Source of the DNA: SURF-32 sp964648365
GTDB lineage: Bacteria > Planctomycetota > Phycisphaerae > UBA1845
Length of the DNA stretch: 43,242 nt
Direction of reading: 5' to 3'
NCBI GenBank assembly: GCA_964648365.1
Contig: CAZYLK010000030.1
Location: forward strand, 1 to 43,242
Shown: piece after piece, positions 13,976 through 21,826 of the stretch
How positions within the stretch are numbered: the stretch's first letter is position 1
Layout: each line of letters starts with the position of its first letter
Program-made: the position numbers and the translations under genes
The notes under the pieces: generated by a model
Databases searched by the model: none
What the model saw: the letters and a program-made list of their open reading frames with translations, nothing else
What the model was told of the DNA's origin: nothing

Positions 13976-14022
13976 GGGCAGGTTATCGACCCCGACTGGC
14001 GATGCCAGGATGTGAACCGTAT

Positions 14023-14583
14023 CTATTTATCGACCGAGCGCGCCAGGGCCAGCAGCTTCGCCTCCGCCTTCAGCCCAGCCGCCTGAAGCGTTTTCAGACC
14101 GACGTCGAATGACAGCCGCCCGTCCTCGATCGCCAGTCCGATCATCACGCCCAGCTCGAGCGCTCGGCCGACGTCCGACACCACCAGCACCGGCTTGTCG
14201 CGCACCGATTTCACGACCTCGGGGAGCCTGCTCCGGGCGCTGTCGCAGACGTACACGACGTGGCACTGAATCAGCGCTTCGCGATCCGGCGGCTCGTCCG
14301 GCGAAAAGGACCGCACCGCGATCGGGCGGGGCTTGTCCTTCTGCTTTCGTACGGCGGTCTTAACGGCTGTGGCCGTCCTGTCCTCACCTACGACGCCGAT
14401 CACGAGTGTGCTTTCCGGGGTCGGCAGAACGCTCTCCGGCCAGTGAATGAACAGCGGGAACAGCATCAGCGCGTGCGCTTTGACGTCCAGCGGCGCGGCG
14501 CCGCCGGGCTGCTGACTGTGCGCCGGGCCGTAGAGCGCGGCCGCCGCACACAGCGCCAGAATGGACTTCCTCCGATTCATCAT
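14023..14583 (-). CDS. YfiR-like (DUF4154) periplasmic protein
   Basis: 186 residues with a signal peptide (RRKSILALCAAAALYG..., cleavage probably near 22). The mature part follows the DUF4154/YfiR plan: a conserved 'F-P-x-F-I-H-W-P' block near 40-47, an 'I-G-V-V-G-E-D' strand, a 'H-V-V-Y-V' strand and a C-terminal 'G-L-K-T-L-Q-A-A-G-L-K' helix. YfiR in Pseudomonas is a redox-responsive periplasmic inhibitor of the membrane protein YfiN. Two ATGs lie in tandem (14583, 14580) with no strong Shine-Dalgarno; the frame remains open to 14637, but the signal peptide argues for the later start. It sits between the TonB receptor and the CHASE8 kinase. Confidence 0.88.
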   Translation of the reverse strand: MMNRRKSILALCAAAALYGPAHSQQPGGAAPLDVKAHALMLFPLFIHWPESVLPTPESTLVIGVVGEDRTATAVKTAVRKQKDKPRPIAVRSFSPDEPPDREALIQCHVVYVCDSARSRLPEVVKSVRDKPVLVVSDVGRALELGVMIGLAIEDGRLSFDVGLKTLQAAGLKAEAKLLALARSVDK

Positions 14584-14674
14584 GTCGCCAGAGCCGCGTC
14601 GTCGCGACCTCAGAGCCTGACGCGGCCTCAGCCGCAACCAAAAACCAGGATGAAAAGGGAGGCAGGAGAAGAGG

Positions 14675-14688
14675 GAGGGTGAACCCTC
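14675..14688 (-). other. Short hairpin between receptor and yfiR-like genes
   Basis: GAGGGT and ACCCTC pair around a two-base centre (or a 5-bp stem with a 4-base loop) inside the 165-bp gap of the sensory cluster. The flanks are C/T-rich and hold a CCCCGACT direct repeat. It could attenuate read-through from the receptor gene, but on the transcribed strand no run of T follows it. Confidence 0.25.
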
Positions 14689-14748
14689 TGGTCTTTCTTC
14701 CCCGACTCCCCGACTCCCTTATTCCCTCGTTCCCTTCGCCGTCAGAGC

Positions 14749-16806
14749 CTAACGCGGTATCCGGATCCTGACTTCCGCGAACACCATCCGCGGCGTTTCA
14801 GCACTGCTTAGAAAGAGCGTTCCGCCCTCCGGATGGCCTGAGTCCAACAGGTTCTTGACGCCGACCGTCAGCGAAGCCCGATCCGGCGCCAGGACGTGCT
14901 CCAACTGCAAGTCCAGCCGCACGTAAGGATCGATCCGCGTCGCGGTCAGCGGGTTGTCCGGATTCGGCGACCACACGGCGTCGACGTAGTAGACGTGCCC
15001 CGCCACGCTCGACCGCTCGGTCAGGTCGTAGGCCGCCGAGATCATGAACTTGTGCTTCGGCGGCGTCATGTAGTCGCGGGCCGTCATCGAATCGTGGGGA
15101 TCCCAGTTCATCTGCTGGTACGTGTAGTTTCCGCGCAGCGACAACTTCGGCGCCGGCCGCCAGATGCCCTCCCACTCGACGCCGTACAGCGAGGCCGCGC
15201 CCGAGCGATTGTCCAGCCGATAGTCGATCAGGCCGGGCGGGCCCAATTCCGGCGAAAACGTCGTCAACTCGTCATACTGATGCCAGAACAGCGTCAGCGA
15301 CGTCTCGACCGCCTTGCCGAACCGGCCGCGATAGCCCAATTCGTAGACCATCGCCGTGGTCGGGTCGACGGCGCGGTCAACGGTCGCGACCACCAGCCCG
15401 TTGACCAGCGGCAGTTGCAGAAACCGCCCGGCTGCGGTCGGCACCTGGGCCGCATGAGAGACGGCGGCATAAAGCATGCCGCCTTCGTGGACGTCGAAGG
15501 CCAATGACGCGCGGGCGCTGGGCAGAAATCCGGCGTAGTTCTCGTAGTCCACCCGACCGCCCAGACTGAACGTCCATTTCGGTGCGAAGCGCCAGTCGTG
15601 GTTCAGGTAGACCCCGGTGATCGCGGTGCTGACGAAATCGCGCGACAGCAGGCGCGGCGACGAGTTGCCCGCGTCGAGCAGATCCACCCGCGTATCAACA
15701 CCCCACCGCAGCGTCCGTTCGTCCGACGGGCGGATCTCGTGCGAGAATTGCAGGCCCAGTTGCTGGTAGCGGTAGTCGATGGCGGTCACGCCCGGCGTCA
15801 CGTGGAAATCGTTGACGAACCCCGTCAGCGAGACGGCGCTGTTCGCGTCCACGTCCCGCTCCCAGCGGCCGAGGATGTACGACGCCTCGGAGTGCGGGTT
15901 GTCATCCACACCGATTCCCGCCAGTGGCGTCGCGGGGAAGCCGCCGTCGAGCACGGCGCTGCCGGCGGAGATCGTCACGCGTCCCTCGTCGTCGGCCTCG
16001 TGGATGGCATGAAGCGACAGCCGCCCCGCGCGAACGTCGTCATCGAGACCATGCAGGAACGAACCGCCGCGGATGAAGCCGTCGTGAGCGTCGTACTCGC
16101 CGGAGATACGCAGACGCAGATCCTGGTCGGTCGTGCCGTAGCCGGTGTACGCGCTGTGCGCGCCGCGCGACCCGCCGCGCAACGACAGCGTAAGGCCCTG
16201 CTGATCGGCCGGATCCTTTGTGATGATGTTGATCACGCCGTTGACCGCGTTCGGTCCCCAGGTGACGCCGCCCGGCCCGCGGATGACTTCGATCCGCTCG
16301 ATATCCTCCACCATGAACGGCCAGCATCCCCAGACGGTGCCGCCGAACACGGAGTCGTACACCTGCCGCCCGTCAACCATCACGAGGACATGGTTGGCCA
16401 GAAACCCGTGGAACCCGCGCGGCGATACCGCCGATTGCGCGGCGGACAGGTCCGCCACATCGACGCCCGGCACCAGCCTCAGCGCCTCGGGGACGGTATG
16501 GGCGCCGGCCCGCCGGATGTCCTCCGCGGTGATCACGCTGACGGCATACGCGACTTCGTCCAGGCCCTCCTCGTGACGTGACGCCGTCACGATGACGGGC
16601 ACTTGCAGGAGTTCTTCGAGACTGAGGTCGGCTAGTTCACGCGGGGCGTCGACCGCCTCGGCGGTCGGGGGAGGGTCGCCGGCTGCCTGCGCCACGGCCA
16701 TCGGAGTCGGACCGATAAACAGCAGCGACAGCAGCGCGGCGCCGCTCGCAGAGCCGAGCGTCCGAGGCCCTTTGAAGCGACTGCCTCGCAGATTCGCGGG
16801 ATGCAT
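14749..16806 (-). CDS. TonB-dependent outer-membrane receptor
   Basis: 685 residues, first gene of the cluster. A GAGGAG ribosome site is eight bases before ATG 16806. A signal peptide (to about 40) is followed by a short linker with 'ADLSLEELLQVPVIVTASR', the start typical of receptors that sit beside yfiR-like genes. The plug domain follows (about 70-185), with 'VPEALRLVPGVDV' and 'IERIEVIRGPGG...NGVINIITK', and then a 22-strand-type barrel to the C-terminus. The protein ends in Arg rather than the usual Phe. It would take up a large or scarce ligand using TonB/ExbB/ExbD energy; no ton genes are in the window. Its place ahead of YfiR and the kinases suggests that the receptor feeds ligand or occupancy signals to the periplasmic sensors. 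Confidence 0.92.
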   Translation of the reverse strand: MHPANLRGSRFKGPRTLGSASGAALLSLLFIGPTPMAVAQAAGDPPPTAEAVDAPRELADLSLEELLQVPVIVTASRHEEGLDEVAYAVSVITAEDIRRAGAHTVPEALRLVPGVDVADLSAAQSAVSPRGFHGFLANHVLVMVDGRQVYDSVFGGTVWGCWPFMVEDIERIEVIRGPGGVTWGPNAVNGVINIITKDPADQQGLTLSLRGGSRGAHSAYTGYGTTDQDLRLRISGEYDAHDGFIRGGSFLHGLDDDVRAGRLSLHAIHEADDEGRVTISAGSAVLDGGFPATPLAGIGVDDNPHSEASYILGRWERDVDANSAVSLTGFVNDFHVTPGVTAIDYRYQQLGLQFSHEIRPSDERTLRWGVDTRVDLLDAGNSSPRLLSRDFVSTAITGVYLNHDWRFAPKWTFSLGGRVDYENYAGFLPSARASLAFDVHEGGMLYAAVSHAAQVPTAAGRFLQLPLVNGLVVATVDRAVDPTTAMVYELGYRGRFGKAVETSLTLFWHQYDELTTFSPELGPPGLIDYRLDNRSGAASLYGVEWEGIWRPAPKLSLRGNYTYQQMNWDPHDSMTARDYMTPPKHKFMISAAYDLTERSSVAGHVYYVDAVWSPNPDNPLTATRIDPYVRLDLQLEHVLAPDRASLTVGVKNLLDSGHPEGGTLFLSSAETPRMVFAEVRIRIPR

Positions 16807-16978
16807 GGCACGCGCTCCTCAACGTCGGCGCGTGCCTGCTTGACGAGGCTCACCGCACGGCGCACGAGCCGACACAGGCGTATCGGCGGACTCGCGCAGC
16901 CGGAATCGTCACCCCGGGCCCGGGAGGCGGCCAAGAGTAAAAATGAGGTAGTCGCCCGGTGAATCCGGCGTCTGGGAG

Positions 16979-17764
16979 CTACAGCGAGAGCGTCCGCCCG
17001 CCGTCCACGGCCAGGGCGACGCCGTTGACGAACGCCGCCTCAGTGGACGCCAGAAACGCCACCGCGGCCGCGATCTCTTCCGGCTTGCCCAGACGGCGAG
17101 CCGGCGTCGAGTCGATCCAGGCCTGTTCCACGTCGGCGGCGGCGCGGCCCTCGCGCTCCGCCTTGGCATGGATCAGCGAGTAGAGCCGATCCGTCGCCGT
17201 GTAGCCCGGCAGCACGCTGTTGACCGTGATCCCGAAGGGCCCCAGTTCGTCCGCCAGCGTCTTGGCCCAGTTGGCCACCGCCGCCCGCGTCGTGTTGGAG
17301 ACGCCCAGCCCGGGGATCGGCTGTTTTACGGACGTCGAGATGATGTTGATGATCCGCCCGAACCGGCGCGCCTTCATCCCCGGCGACAAAGCCTGCACGA
17401 GGTGGTGATTGCAGACGACGTGCATCGAAACGGCGCGAAGGAATGCGTCCGGGGAGGCATCGATCATCGGCCCGCCGGGGGGGCCGCCGGTGTTGTTGAC
17501 GAGGATGTCCGGCTCGCCACCCTGAGCGAGGTAGCCCTCGATCACCGCGCGCACCGCCGCCGGATCGGCAAAGTCCGCCGCAAGGTACTCGTGCGCCTGC
17601 CCCTGCGGCCGGGGCAGCGCGGCGGCGACCTCCTCCAGCGCGCCCGCATCCCGCGCCATCAGCGTCACGCCGGCGCCCTGTACGGCCAGCGCCTCCGCGC
17701 AGGCCCGTCCGATGCCGCGCGTGCTGCCGCACACTACCGCTCGTCTGCCGGTCAGTTCGAACAT
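16979..17764 (-). CDS. SDR-family oxidoreductase with atypical active site
   Basis: 261 residues starting at ATG 17764, with GGAGG eight bases upstream. The frame runs open 17 codons further but without a ribosome site. The nucleotide site reads C-G-S-T-R-G-I-G-R, matching T-G-x3-G-x-G with Ser-Thr-Arg in the loop, and the NNAG block is N-N-T-G-G-P-P-G-G. The usual Y-x3-K catalytic pair is absent: the aligned segment is S-N-T-T-R. The C-terminal 'FVNGVALAVDGGR' is normal. This combination matches the beta-ketoacyl-reductase-like SDR subgroup (cd05344 in CDD as I recall) that lacks the catalytic tetrad. The reaction and substrate are therefore uncertain. It may be co-transcribed with the UVR-motif gene upstream, but a 371-bp gap with a strong hairpin separates them. 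Confidence 0.88.
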   Translation of the reverse strand: MFELTGRRAVVCGSTRGIGRACAEALAVQGAGVTLMARDAGALEEVAAALPRPQGQAHEYLAADFADPAAVRAVIEGYLAQGGEPDILVNNTGGPPGGPMIDASPDAFLRAVSMHVVCNHHLVQALSPGMKARRFGRIINIISTSVKQPIPGLGVSNTTRAAVANWAKTLADELGPFGITVNSVLPGYTATDRLYSLIHAKAEREGRAAADVEQAWIDSTPARRLGKPEEIAAAVAFLASTEAAFVNGVALAVDGGRTLSL

Positions 17765-18010
17765 CTCTCGGACCTCCGCGCCATGCTCACGCGCCGCAGC
17801 GCCAACGCCTGGCACGCAAGCCTATCCGCTGAGCAGCCATCGGAACAGCAGCCGGCCGCGGCCACGGACGACGCGGGCGGGGGACAGGATCGAGACGAGG
17901 GAACGAGCGATGAGGTAGTGATGGGTTGAAGGAGTGGGGAGAATGCGCACGAGTCTCGTCGTGGCGCGCCGCAGCGCCTCGCAGGGTCGCGGCGCGCTCG
18001 CGCGGACGAC

Positions 18011-18036
18011 GGTCTGACCGGCGTACCGGTCAGACC
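18011..18036. other. Perfect 11-bp inverted repeat with 4-base loop
   Basis: GGTCTGACCGG, CGTA, CCGGTCAGACC form a perfect hairpin 100 bp beyond the stop of the UVR-motif gene, in the 371-bp gap (17765-18135) before the SDR gene. No T-run follows on either strand, so it is not a canonical intrinsic terminator. It may end transcription by another mechanism or be an operator. Nothing else in this gap looks like a gene. Confidence 0.55.
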
Positions 18037-18135
18037 GCGCCACGCGCTCTACCCCTCCGAAAACCGTGTGGAACGTGCCGGCTCGGGCTGCTCCTGCCCC
18101 GGCGGCGCATTCGTGCTCCAGCTTCTTGATGCCGC

Positions 18136-18927
18136 CTACGACGCTGCCGCGTCGCGGCCGACCGTGTTCCGGCTCTGATCCAGCTTGTCCAGTTCGTCGC
18201 GCAGCCGCGCCGCTTCCTCGAAGCGCTCTTCCGCAATGGCGGTCTTGAGCGCCTCGCGCATCATCGAGACCGGATTGACGGACACCTGTCCGCCGATGCG
18301 GCTGCGCATCTGTTCGAGAATCCGGACCTCCTCGCAGTCGTCGTAGAGTTCCGGATGATCAGACTCGTCGTAGTAGGCCCGGATCGACATCAGCGCCCGG
18401 TTCACGTGGGCCAGGGCGCTTTCGGCATGTCCCTCGCGGATCGCCTGATGCGCATTGCCGCGTGCCTGCATCATCAGAATGTAAGGCCGGAACGCTTCCA
18501 GCCGGTTGCGGTCCTCGCCGTCGTCGGCGTGGTCGCGCAGAAAGTCCAGGATCGCCAGGTTGTGACCGGTGTCGCGGACGACGCGGTCGAACTCTTCCAG
18601 CACAAAGCTCGCGACGTACCGCCGGTAATAAAGCGAGGCCTCTTCACGCAGGTTGCGGCATTCCTCGCCGGTCAGCGAGAATCCAATCACGGTCCCGTTG
18701 CGCTTTTCGTATTCCGCCATGCGCCGCTGCTGGAAATCGAGCAGGGTGTCGCAGTCGTGGGGACGCGACCCGTCCGGCCGGCCGTCCACCTCCATCTGCA
18801 TGATCCCCAGCTCCACGCGCTGCTGTATCTTGATCTCGCCCTGCTCGGTGCGGATCTTGCGGACCGATATGCGGTCCGGGTGATACGGCCAGTCTTTCAG
18901 CGATGCATCGAGATCGACAAAAGACAT
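18136..18927 (-). CDS. UvrB/UvrC-motif (UVR) protein, Planctomycetes type
   Basis: 263 residues with an ideal GGAGGG ribosome site before ATG 18927. The N-terminal 40 residues resemble the opening of UVR-domain proteins found in planctomycetes ('KDWPYHPDRISVRKI'). The central part is helical and charged, with a TPR-like look (about 95-205). The UVR motif lies near 222-250 (MREALKTAIAEERFEEAARLRDEL). The UVR motif mediates UvrB-UvrC contact in nucleotide excision repair and also occurs in McsA-like proteins. No nuclease or helicase domain is present, so a protein-protein adaptor role is likely but unproven. It is divergent from the membrane protein at 19162. Confidence 0.8.
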   Translation of the reverse strand: MSFVDLDASLKDWPYHPDRISVRKIRTEQGEIKIQQRVELGIMQMEVDGRPDGSRPHDCDTLLDFQQRRMAEYEKRNGTVIGFSLTGEECRNLREEASLYYRRYVASFVLEEFDRVVRDTGHNLAILDFLRDHADDGEDRNRLEAFRPYILMMQARGNAHQAIREGHAESALAHVNRALMSIRAYYDESDHPELYDDCEEVRILEQMRSRIGGQVSVNPVSMMREALKTAIAEERFEEAARLRDELDKLDQSRNTVGRDAAAS

Positions 18928-19161
18928 GTCTTTTCCCTCCGATCACGTCCGATGCGGCGAGTGAACTCTGCGTGGGTCTGTCGAGAGTCTACGATTCGCC
19001 CCTTGCGGCAGCGTCGCGGGGTCAAGCGCGAACTGTTGAATCCGTCAACATCCTCATGGCCGTGAGCGCTGAGGCTTCGCTGCCAGCGCAGCGCCGCCCC
19101 TATTCTCGGCCTCGCGGGAGGCCGGCAGACGTGTGGGCGGCGGAATTGTGACCGTTCCGCG

Positions 19162-19986
19162 ATGCGCTTATCGTCCGACCGCATGACGATCGCCCATGAA
19201 CCTGCCTTGCCGCCGGCCGAAGACGAGGCGCTGCGCTCGGGCGCGCGGCGCTTTTTCCGGACGCCTTTCAAAACGCGCCGCAACGTCGTCAAGGTCTGGC
19301 GCCCGGTGCCCGGCGGGCTATGGACGGCGCTGGATCAACCGTCGGACGCCGCCCGGTCGATTCGTCGGGAGCTACGCGCAATCGCAGCGGTGTTGTTCAT
19401 GATCGCGGTGATCATCGCGGCATCGGGCTTGCGGTGGACGGCGCCGATCGACCGCGAAATCCGGACCTGGCCCGCTTTCGGATCTCGCTCGGCACACGCG
19501 GCCGCGGACGCCAGGCAGGACCATCCGGCTGCAGAAACCGGATGGACATTCGCGCCGGGACAGACCTTTGCGCCGGTCCTGTGGACGGTCGTGCCTTCAG
19601 TTCTGGGGTGGTGGCTGGTCCGCGGCGTCTGGATTCCGCTCGCGACGCGCCGACGCGATGACCGGTCCGCGGCGATCACCGCGGCCCGCCTGTTGAGCGC
19701 CGCCTATGCATATATCTATCTGATGATCGCCGCCGGCGCGCTGCTCAACGTGCTCCTGGTCCGCATCGCCCCGGCCGCGACTGACCGCTTTCGCTGGTGG
19801 CTGTGGTTGTTTCTCTTCGGAGAGTCCTTCTTCGTACCGGCGGTGATGTGGATTCGCCTGGTGCGGGCCGATAAGCCCGGCCAAGCCTTCGGAAGTGCGC
19901 GCCATGCGTGGCTGGTCGTTTACCTGACGGTGTGCGTCGTGATCCCGCTCGGCGCGATGAGCTGGCGTGTCTTCGGCAGTGCGTGA
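19162..19986 (+). CDS. Predicted membrane protein, function unknown
   Basis: 274 residues, not recognised. A basic cytosolic N-terminal part (1-70) precedes about five hydrophobic helices: near 73-90, then four in the second half, the last being 'AWLVVYLTVCVVIPLGAM'. A loop between helices 1 and 2 is Ala/His/Asp-rich. ATG 19183 (Met8) is an alternative start; neither start has a strong ribosome site. It is the only gene on the plus strand between the UVR gene and aroA, and ends 53 bp from the convergent aroA stop. The 234-bp region upstream (18928-19161) is divergent and presumably holds both promoters; I see no clear -35/-10 pair. Confidence 0.7.
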   Translation: MRLSSDRMTIAHEPALPPAEDEALRSGARRFFRTPFKTRRNVVKVWRPVPGGLWTALDQPSDAARSIRRELRAIAAVLFMIAVIIAASGLRWTAPIDREIRTWPAFGSRSAHAAADARQDHPAAETGWTFAPGQTFAPVLWTVVPSVLGWWLVRGVWIPLATRRRDDRSAAITAARLLSAAYAYIYLMIAAGALLNVLLVRIAPAATDRFRWWLWLFLFGESFFVPAVMWIRLVRADKPGQAFGSARHAWLVVYLTVCVVIPLGAMSWRVFGSA

Positions 19987-20039
19987 CCGTCTGATCGCCG
20001 GCTCGCGACATGTTCAACCACGGGCGGCCGGTGCGGGGT

Positions 20040-21431
20040 TCAGCGCAGGCCCGTGACCATCGCCTCCCACCGCCGCGTAAACCCCGGAAAGGACTTGGAT
20101 GCGCATTCCGGATGGGTCACGCGCAGCCCGGGGATCCGCAACGCGGCCAGACAAAACGCCATGACCATGCGGTGATCGTCATACGTCTCGATAGTCGCGG
20201 CCGTGTACGCCGGGGCGGGATGAATCGTCAGGCCGTCATCGTGCGCTTCGACCCGCGCGCCGATCCTGGTCAACTCGGTACGCAGCGCCTCCAGCCGGTC
20301 GCTCTCCTTCAGCCGAAGATGAGCGACGTTGCGGATGCGCGTGGGACCGTCGGCAAAGAGCGCCAGCACGGCCAGCGTCGGAACCGTGTCCGGCATGGCG
20401 GACAGGTCGACATCGACGCCGCTCAGGCACGATGGCGCTGACGCAAATCCGGCGCCATCCGCGCTTCCGCCTGCGCCTTTCGTCGCAAACTCGGACGCGG
20501 ACGCAGCCGCAGGGCTCCGAACGGTCAGGTGGCGCGCGGCGCAATCCACCCTGCACCCCATGCGTTCCAGCACGTCGGTAAAGCGCACGTCCCCCTGCTG
20601 CGACTGCGTCGTCAGCCCGGTGATCGACACCCGCCCGCCGGTCAGCGCGGCCGCCGCCAGAAAGACCGTCGCGGCCGAAGCGTCAGGCTCAATCGCGAGG
20701 TTCGTCCCCTGATACCACTGCGGGGCCGGCACGATGATCCGCATCCCGCCCGCGCCGTCTTCGTCGGCCACGACGGACACGCCGAACCGATCCATCATCG
20801 CGAGCGTCATGTCGAGGTAGGGCCGACTGGCGATCGGCGAAGGGACTTCGAGCATGACGTCGCGGGCCGCGCAGGGCGACGCCAGCAGAACCGCGCTGGC
20901 GAACTGGCTGGACTCGGCGGCGCGGATGCTGAGTTGTCCGCCCGCCAGGTGCCGCGCGTGGACGGTCAGCGGCGGGAATCCGTCGGCGCCGTGATGTTCG
21001 ATCAGCGCGCCCAGCCCGCGCAGGGCTTCGACGAGGGGGGCCATGGGTCGCTCGCGCAGGCGCGCGGTGCCGTCGAGGCGGAAGTCGCCGAAGCCGACGG
21101 CGCACAGGGCGGTGGCGAACCGCATCACGGCTCCGGCCGCGTCGCAGTAGAGCACGGCCTGTTCCGCTGGGATCTGCCCGCGACAACCGGTCACCTCGAC
21201 CCGACCGCCCTCTTCATCCACCGTGCGTGCGATCCCGAGCCGTTCCAGCACGTCAAGCATCGCGCGGACGTCGTCCGAAACGCCGACGCTGGAAAGCACA
21301 CTGTCCCCCTCGGCCAGCGCGGCCGCCATCAGCGCCCGGATCGCCAGGCTCTTGCTGCCCGGCAGCGACACGTCGCCGTCGATGGGTCCGGCGGCGACCG
21401 GACAGGCATACACGTGGGTCTGTGTGGTCAT
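20040..21431 (-). CDS. aroA: 3-phosphoshikimate 1-carboxyvinyltransferase (EPSP synthase)
   Basis: 463 residues from ATG 21431. The frame extends 103 codons upstream into repeat-derived sequence, which is not counted. It joins phosphoenolpyruvate to shikimate-3-phosphate in the shikimate pathway. Supporting motifs are PGSKS (24-28, catalytic Lys27), the S-S-Q-F-A-S block that binds shikimate phosphate, 'MPDTVPTLAVLA' with the catalytic Asp, 'LRLKESDR' with the catalytic Glu, and 'DDHRMVMAF'. The PEP-binding loop that reads G-N-A-G-T-A-M-R-P in E. coli is C-D-A-A-G-A-V-M-R-F here (96-105). The position of Thr97 is therefore Ala and that of Pro101 is Phe, while the Gly96 position is kept. An insert of about 25 Ala/Gly/Ser-rich residues precedes the catalytic Asp region. 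The gene stands alone. Confidence 0.93.
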   Translation of the reverse strand: MTTQTHVYACPVAAGPIDGDVSLPGSKSLAIRALMAAALAEGDSVLSSVGVSDDVRAMLDVLERLGIARTVDEEGGRVEVTGCRGQIPAEQAVLYCDAAGAVMRFATALCAVGFGDFRLDGTARLRERPMAPLVEALRGLGALIEHHGADGFPPLTVHARHLAGGQLSIRAAESSQFASAVLLASPCAARDVMLEVPSPIASRPYLDMTLAMMDRFGVSVVADEDGAGGMRIIVPAPQWYQGTNLAIEPDASAATVFLAAAALTGGRVSITGLTTQSQQGDVRFTDVLERMGCRVDCAARHLTVRSPAAASASEFATKGAGGSADGAGFASAPSCLSGVDVDLSAMPDTVPTLAVLALFADGPTRIRNVAHLRLKESDRLEALRTELTRIGARVEAHDDGLTIHPAPAYTAATIETYDDHRMVMAFCLAALRIPGLRVTHPECASKSFPGFTRRWEAMVTGLR

Positions 21432-21580
21432 GTGACGAGAGGGAGCGAAGCTGGAAATGCGTAGAACCGGCTGATCGTCATACTGCACCGGGGTCTGACA
21501 GAACTGCGATTGGAAGGCAGCATCCTCCATCCGGCGCGCCGTGGCAACTGTGACGCCAATCAACGTGCAGCCTCGCGTGC

Positions 21581-21607
21581 GTGGCACGGCCTTCCAGGGC
21601 GTGATTT
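21581..21607 (+). repeat. Dispersed palindromic repeat, type A, solo arm
   Basis: GTGGCACGGCCTTCCAGGGC followed by GTGATTT closely matches the arms of the element at 29511-29629 (consensus GTGGCACGG...CGTGATTC). It lies in the 372-bp gap 21432-21803, which contains no gene and seems to be made largely of such degenerate repeat pieces. Confidence 0.55.
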
Positions 21608-21675
21608 GACCGGCATCTTGCTGGTTGCTGCAGCGCAAGCTGCAATCGGCAATGGCCTGGAGCGCTGTGCCCACT

Positions 21676-21686
21676 GGCTGGAAGCC
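21676..21686. repeat. Short GGCTGGAAGCC hairpin, type B core
   Basis: GGCT-GGA-AGCC is the same core (other orientation) as the longer CGCGGGCT-TCC-AGCCCGCG hairpin at 40837-40855. It supports the view that this gap is built from dispersed repeat fragments. Confidence 0.35.
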
Positions 21687-21791
21687 GGGGCTACATCGGA
21701 ATGGCGGCCGCGCAGGCCGTCGTTCATCCGGCAGCCTCACCAGCAGCGATCAGCGTGCGCGTCTGGCCCGGCCCGCTCAGTCCGACGCTGT

Positions 21792-21826
21792 TCTTATCCG
21801 CGTTCATCCGCGTCTATCTGCGGTTC
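21792..21826 (-). repeat. Tandem ~10-bp repeat (ATCCGCG type) overlapping a gene end
   Basis: Three near-copies of a 10-mer (TTATCCGCG, TTCATCCGCG, TCTATCTGCG) run in tandem. On the minus strand they read like the 'ACCGCAGAT...ACGCGGATG' intergenic repeat I recall from many environmental bacterial genomes. The last codons and stop of the glycosyltransferase gene (21804) lie inside it. Confidence 0.6.

Noticed and set aside
16913..16924. 12-bp palindrome CCCGGGCCCGGG upstream of the TonB receptor gene
   Set aside because: Such a palindrome is expected by chance in GC-rich DNA; no second copy or promoter link. A cobalamin or other riboswitch was looked for in 16807-16978 and not seen.
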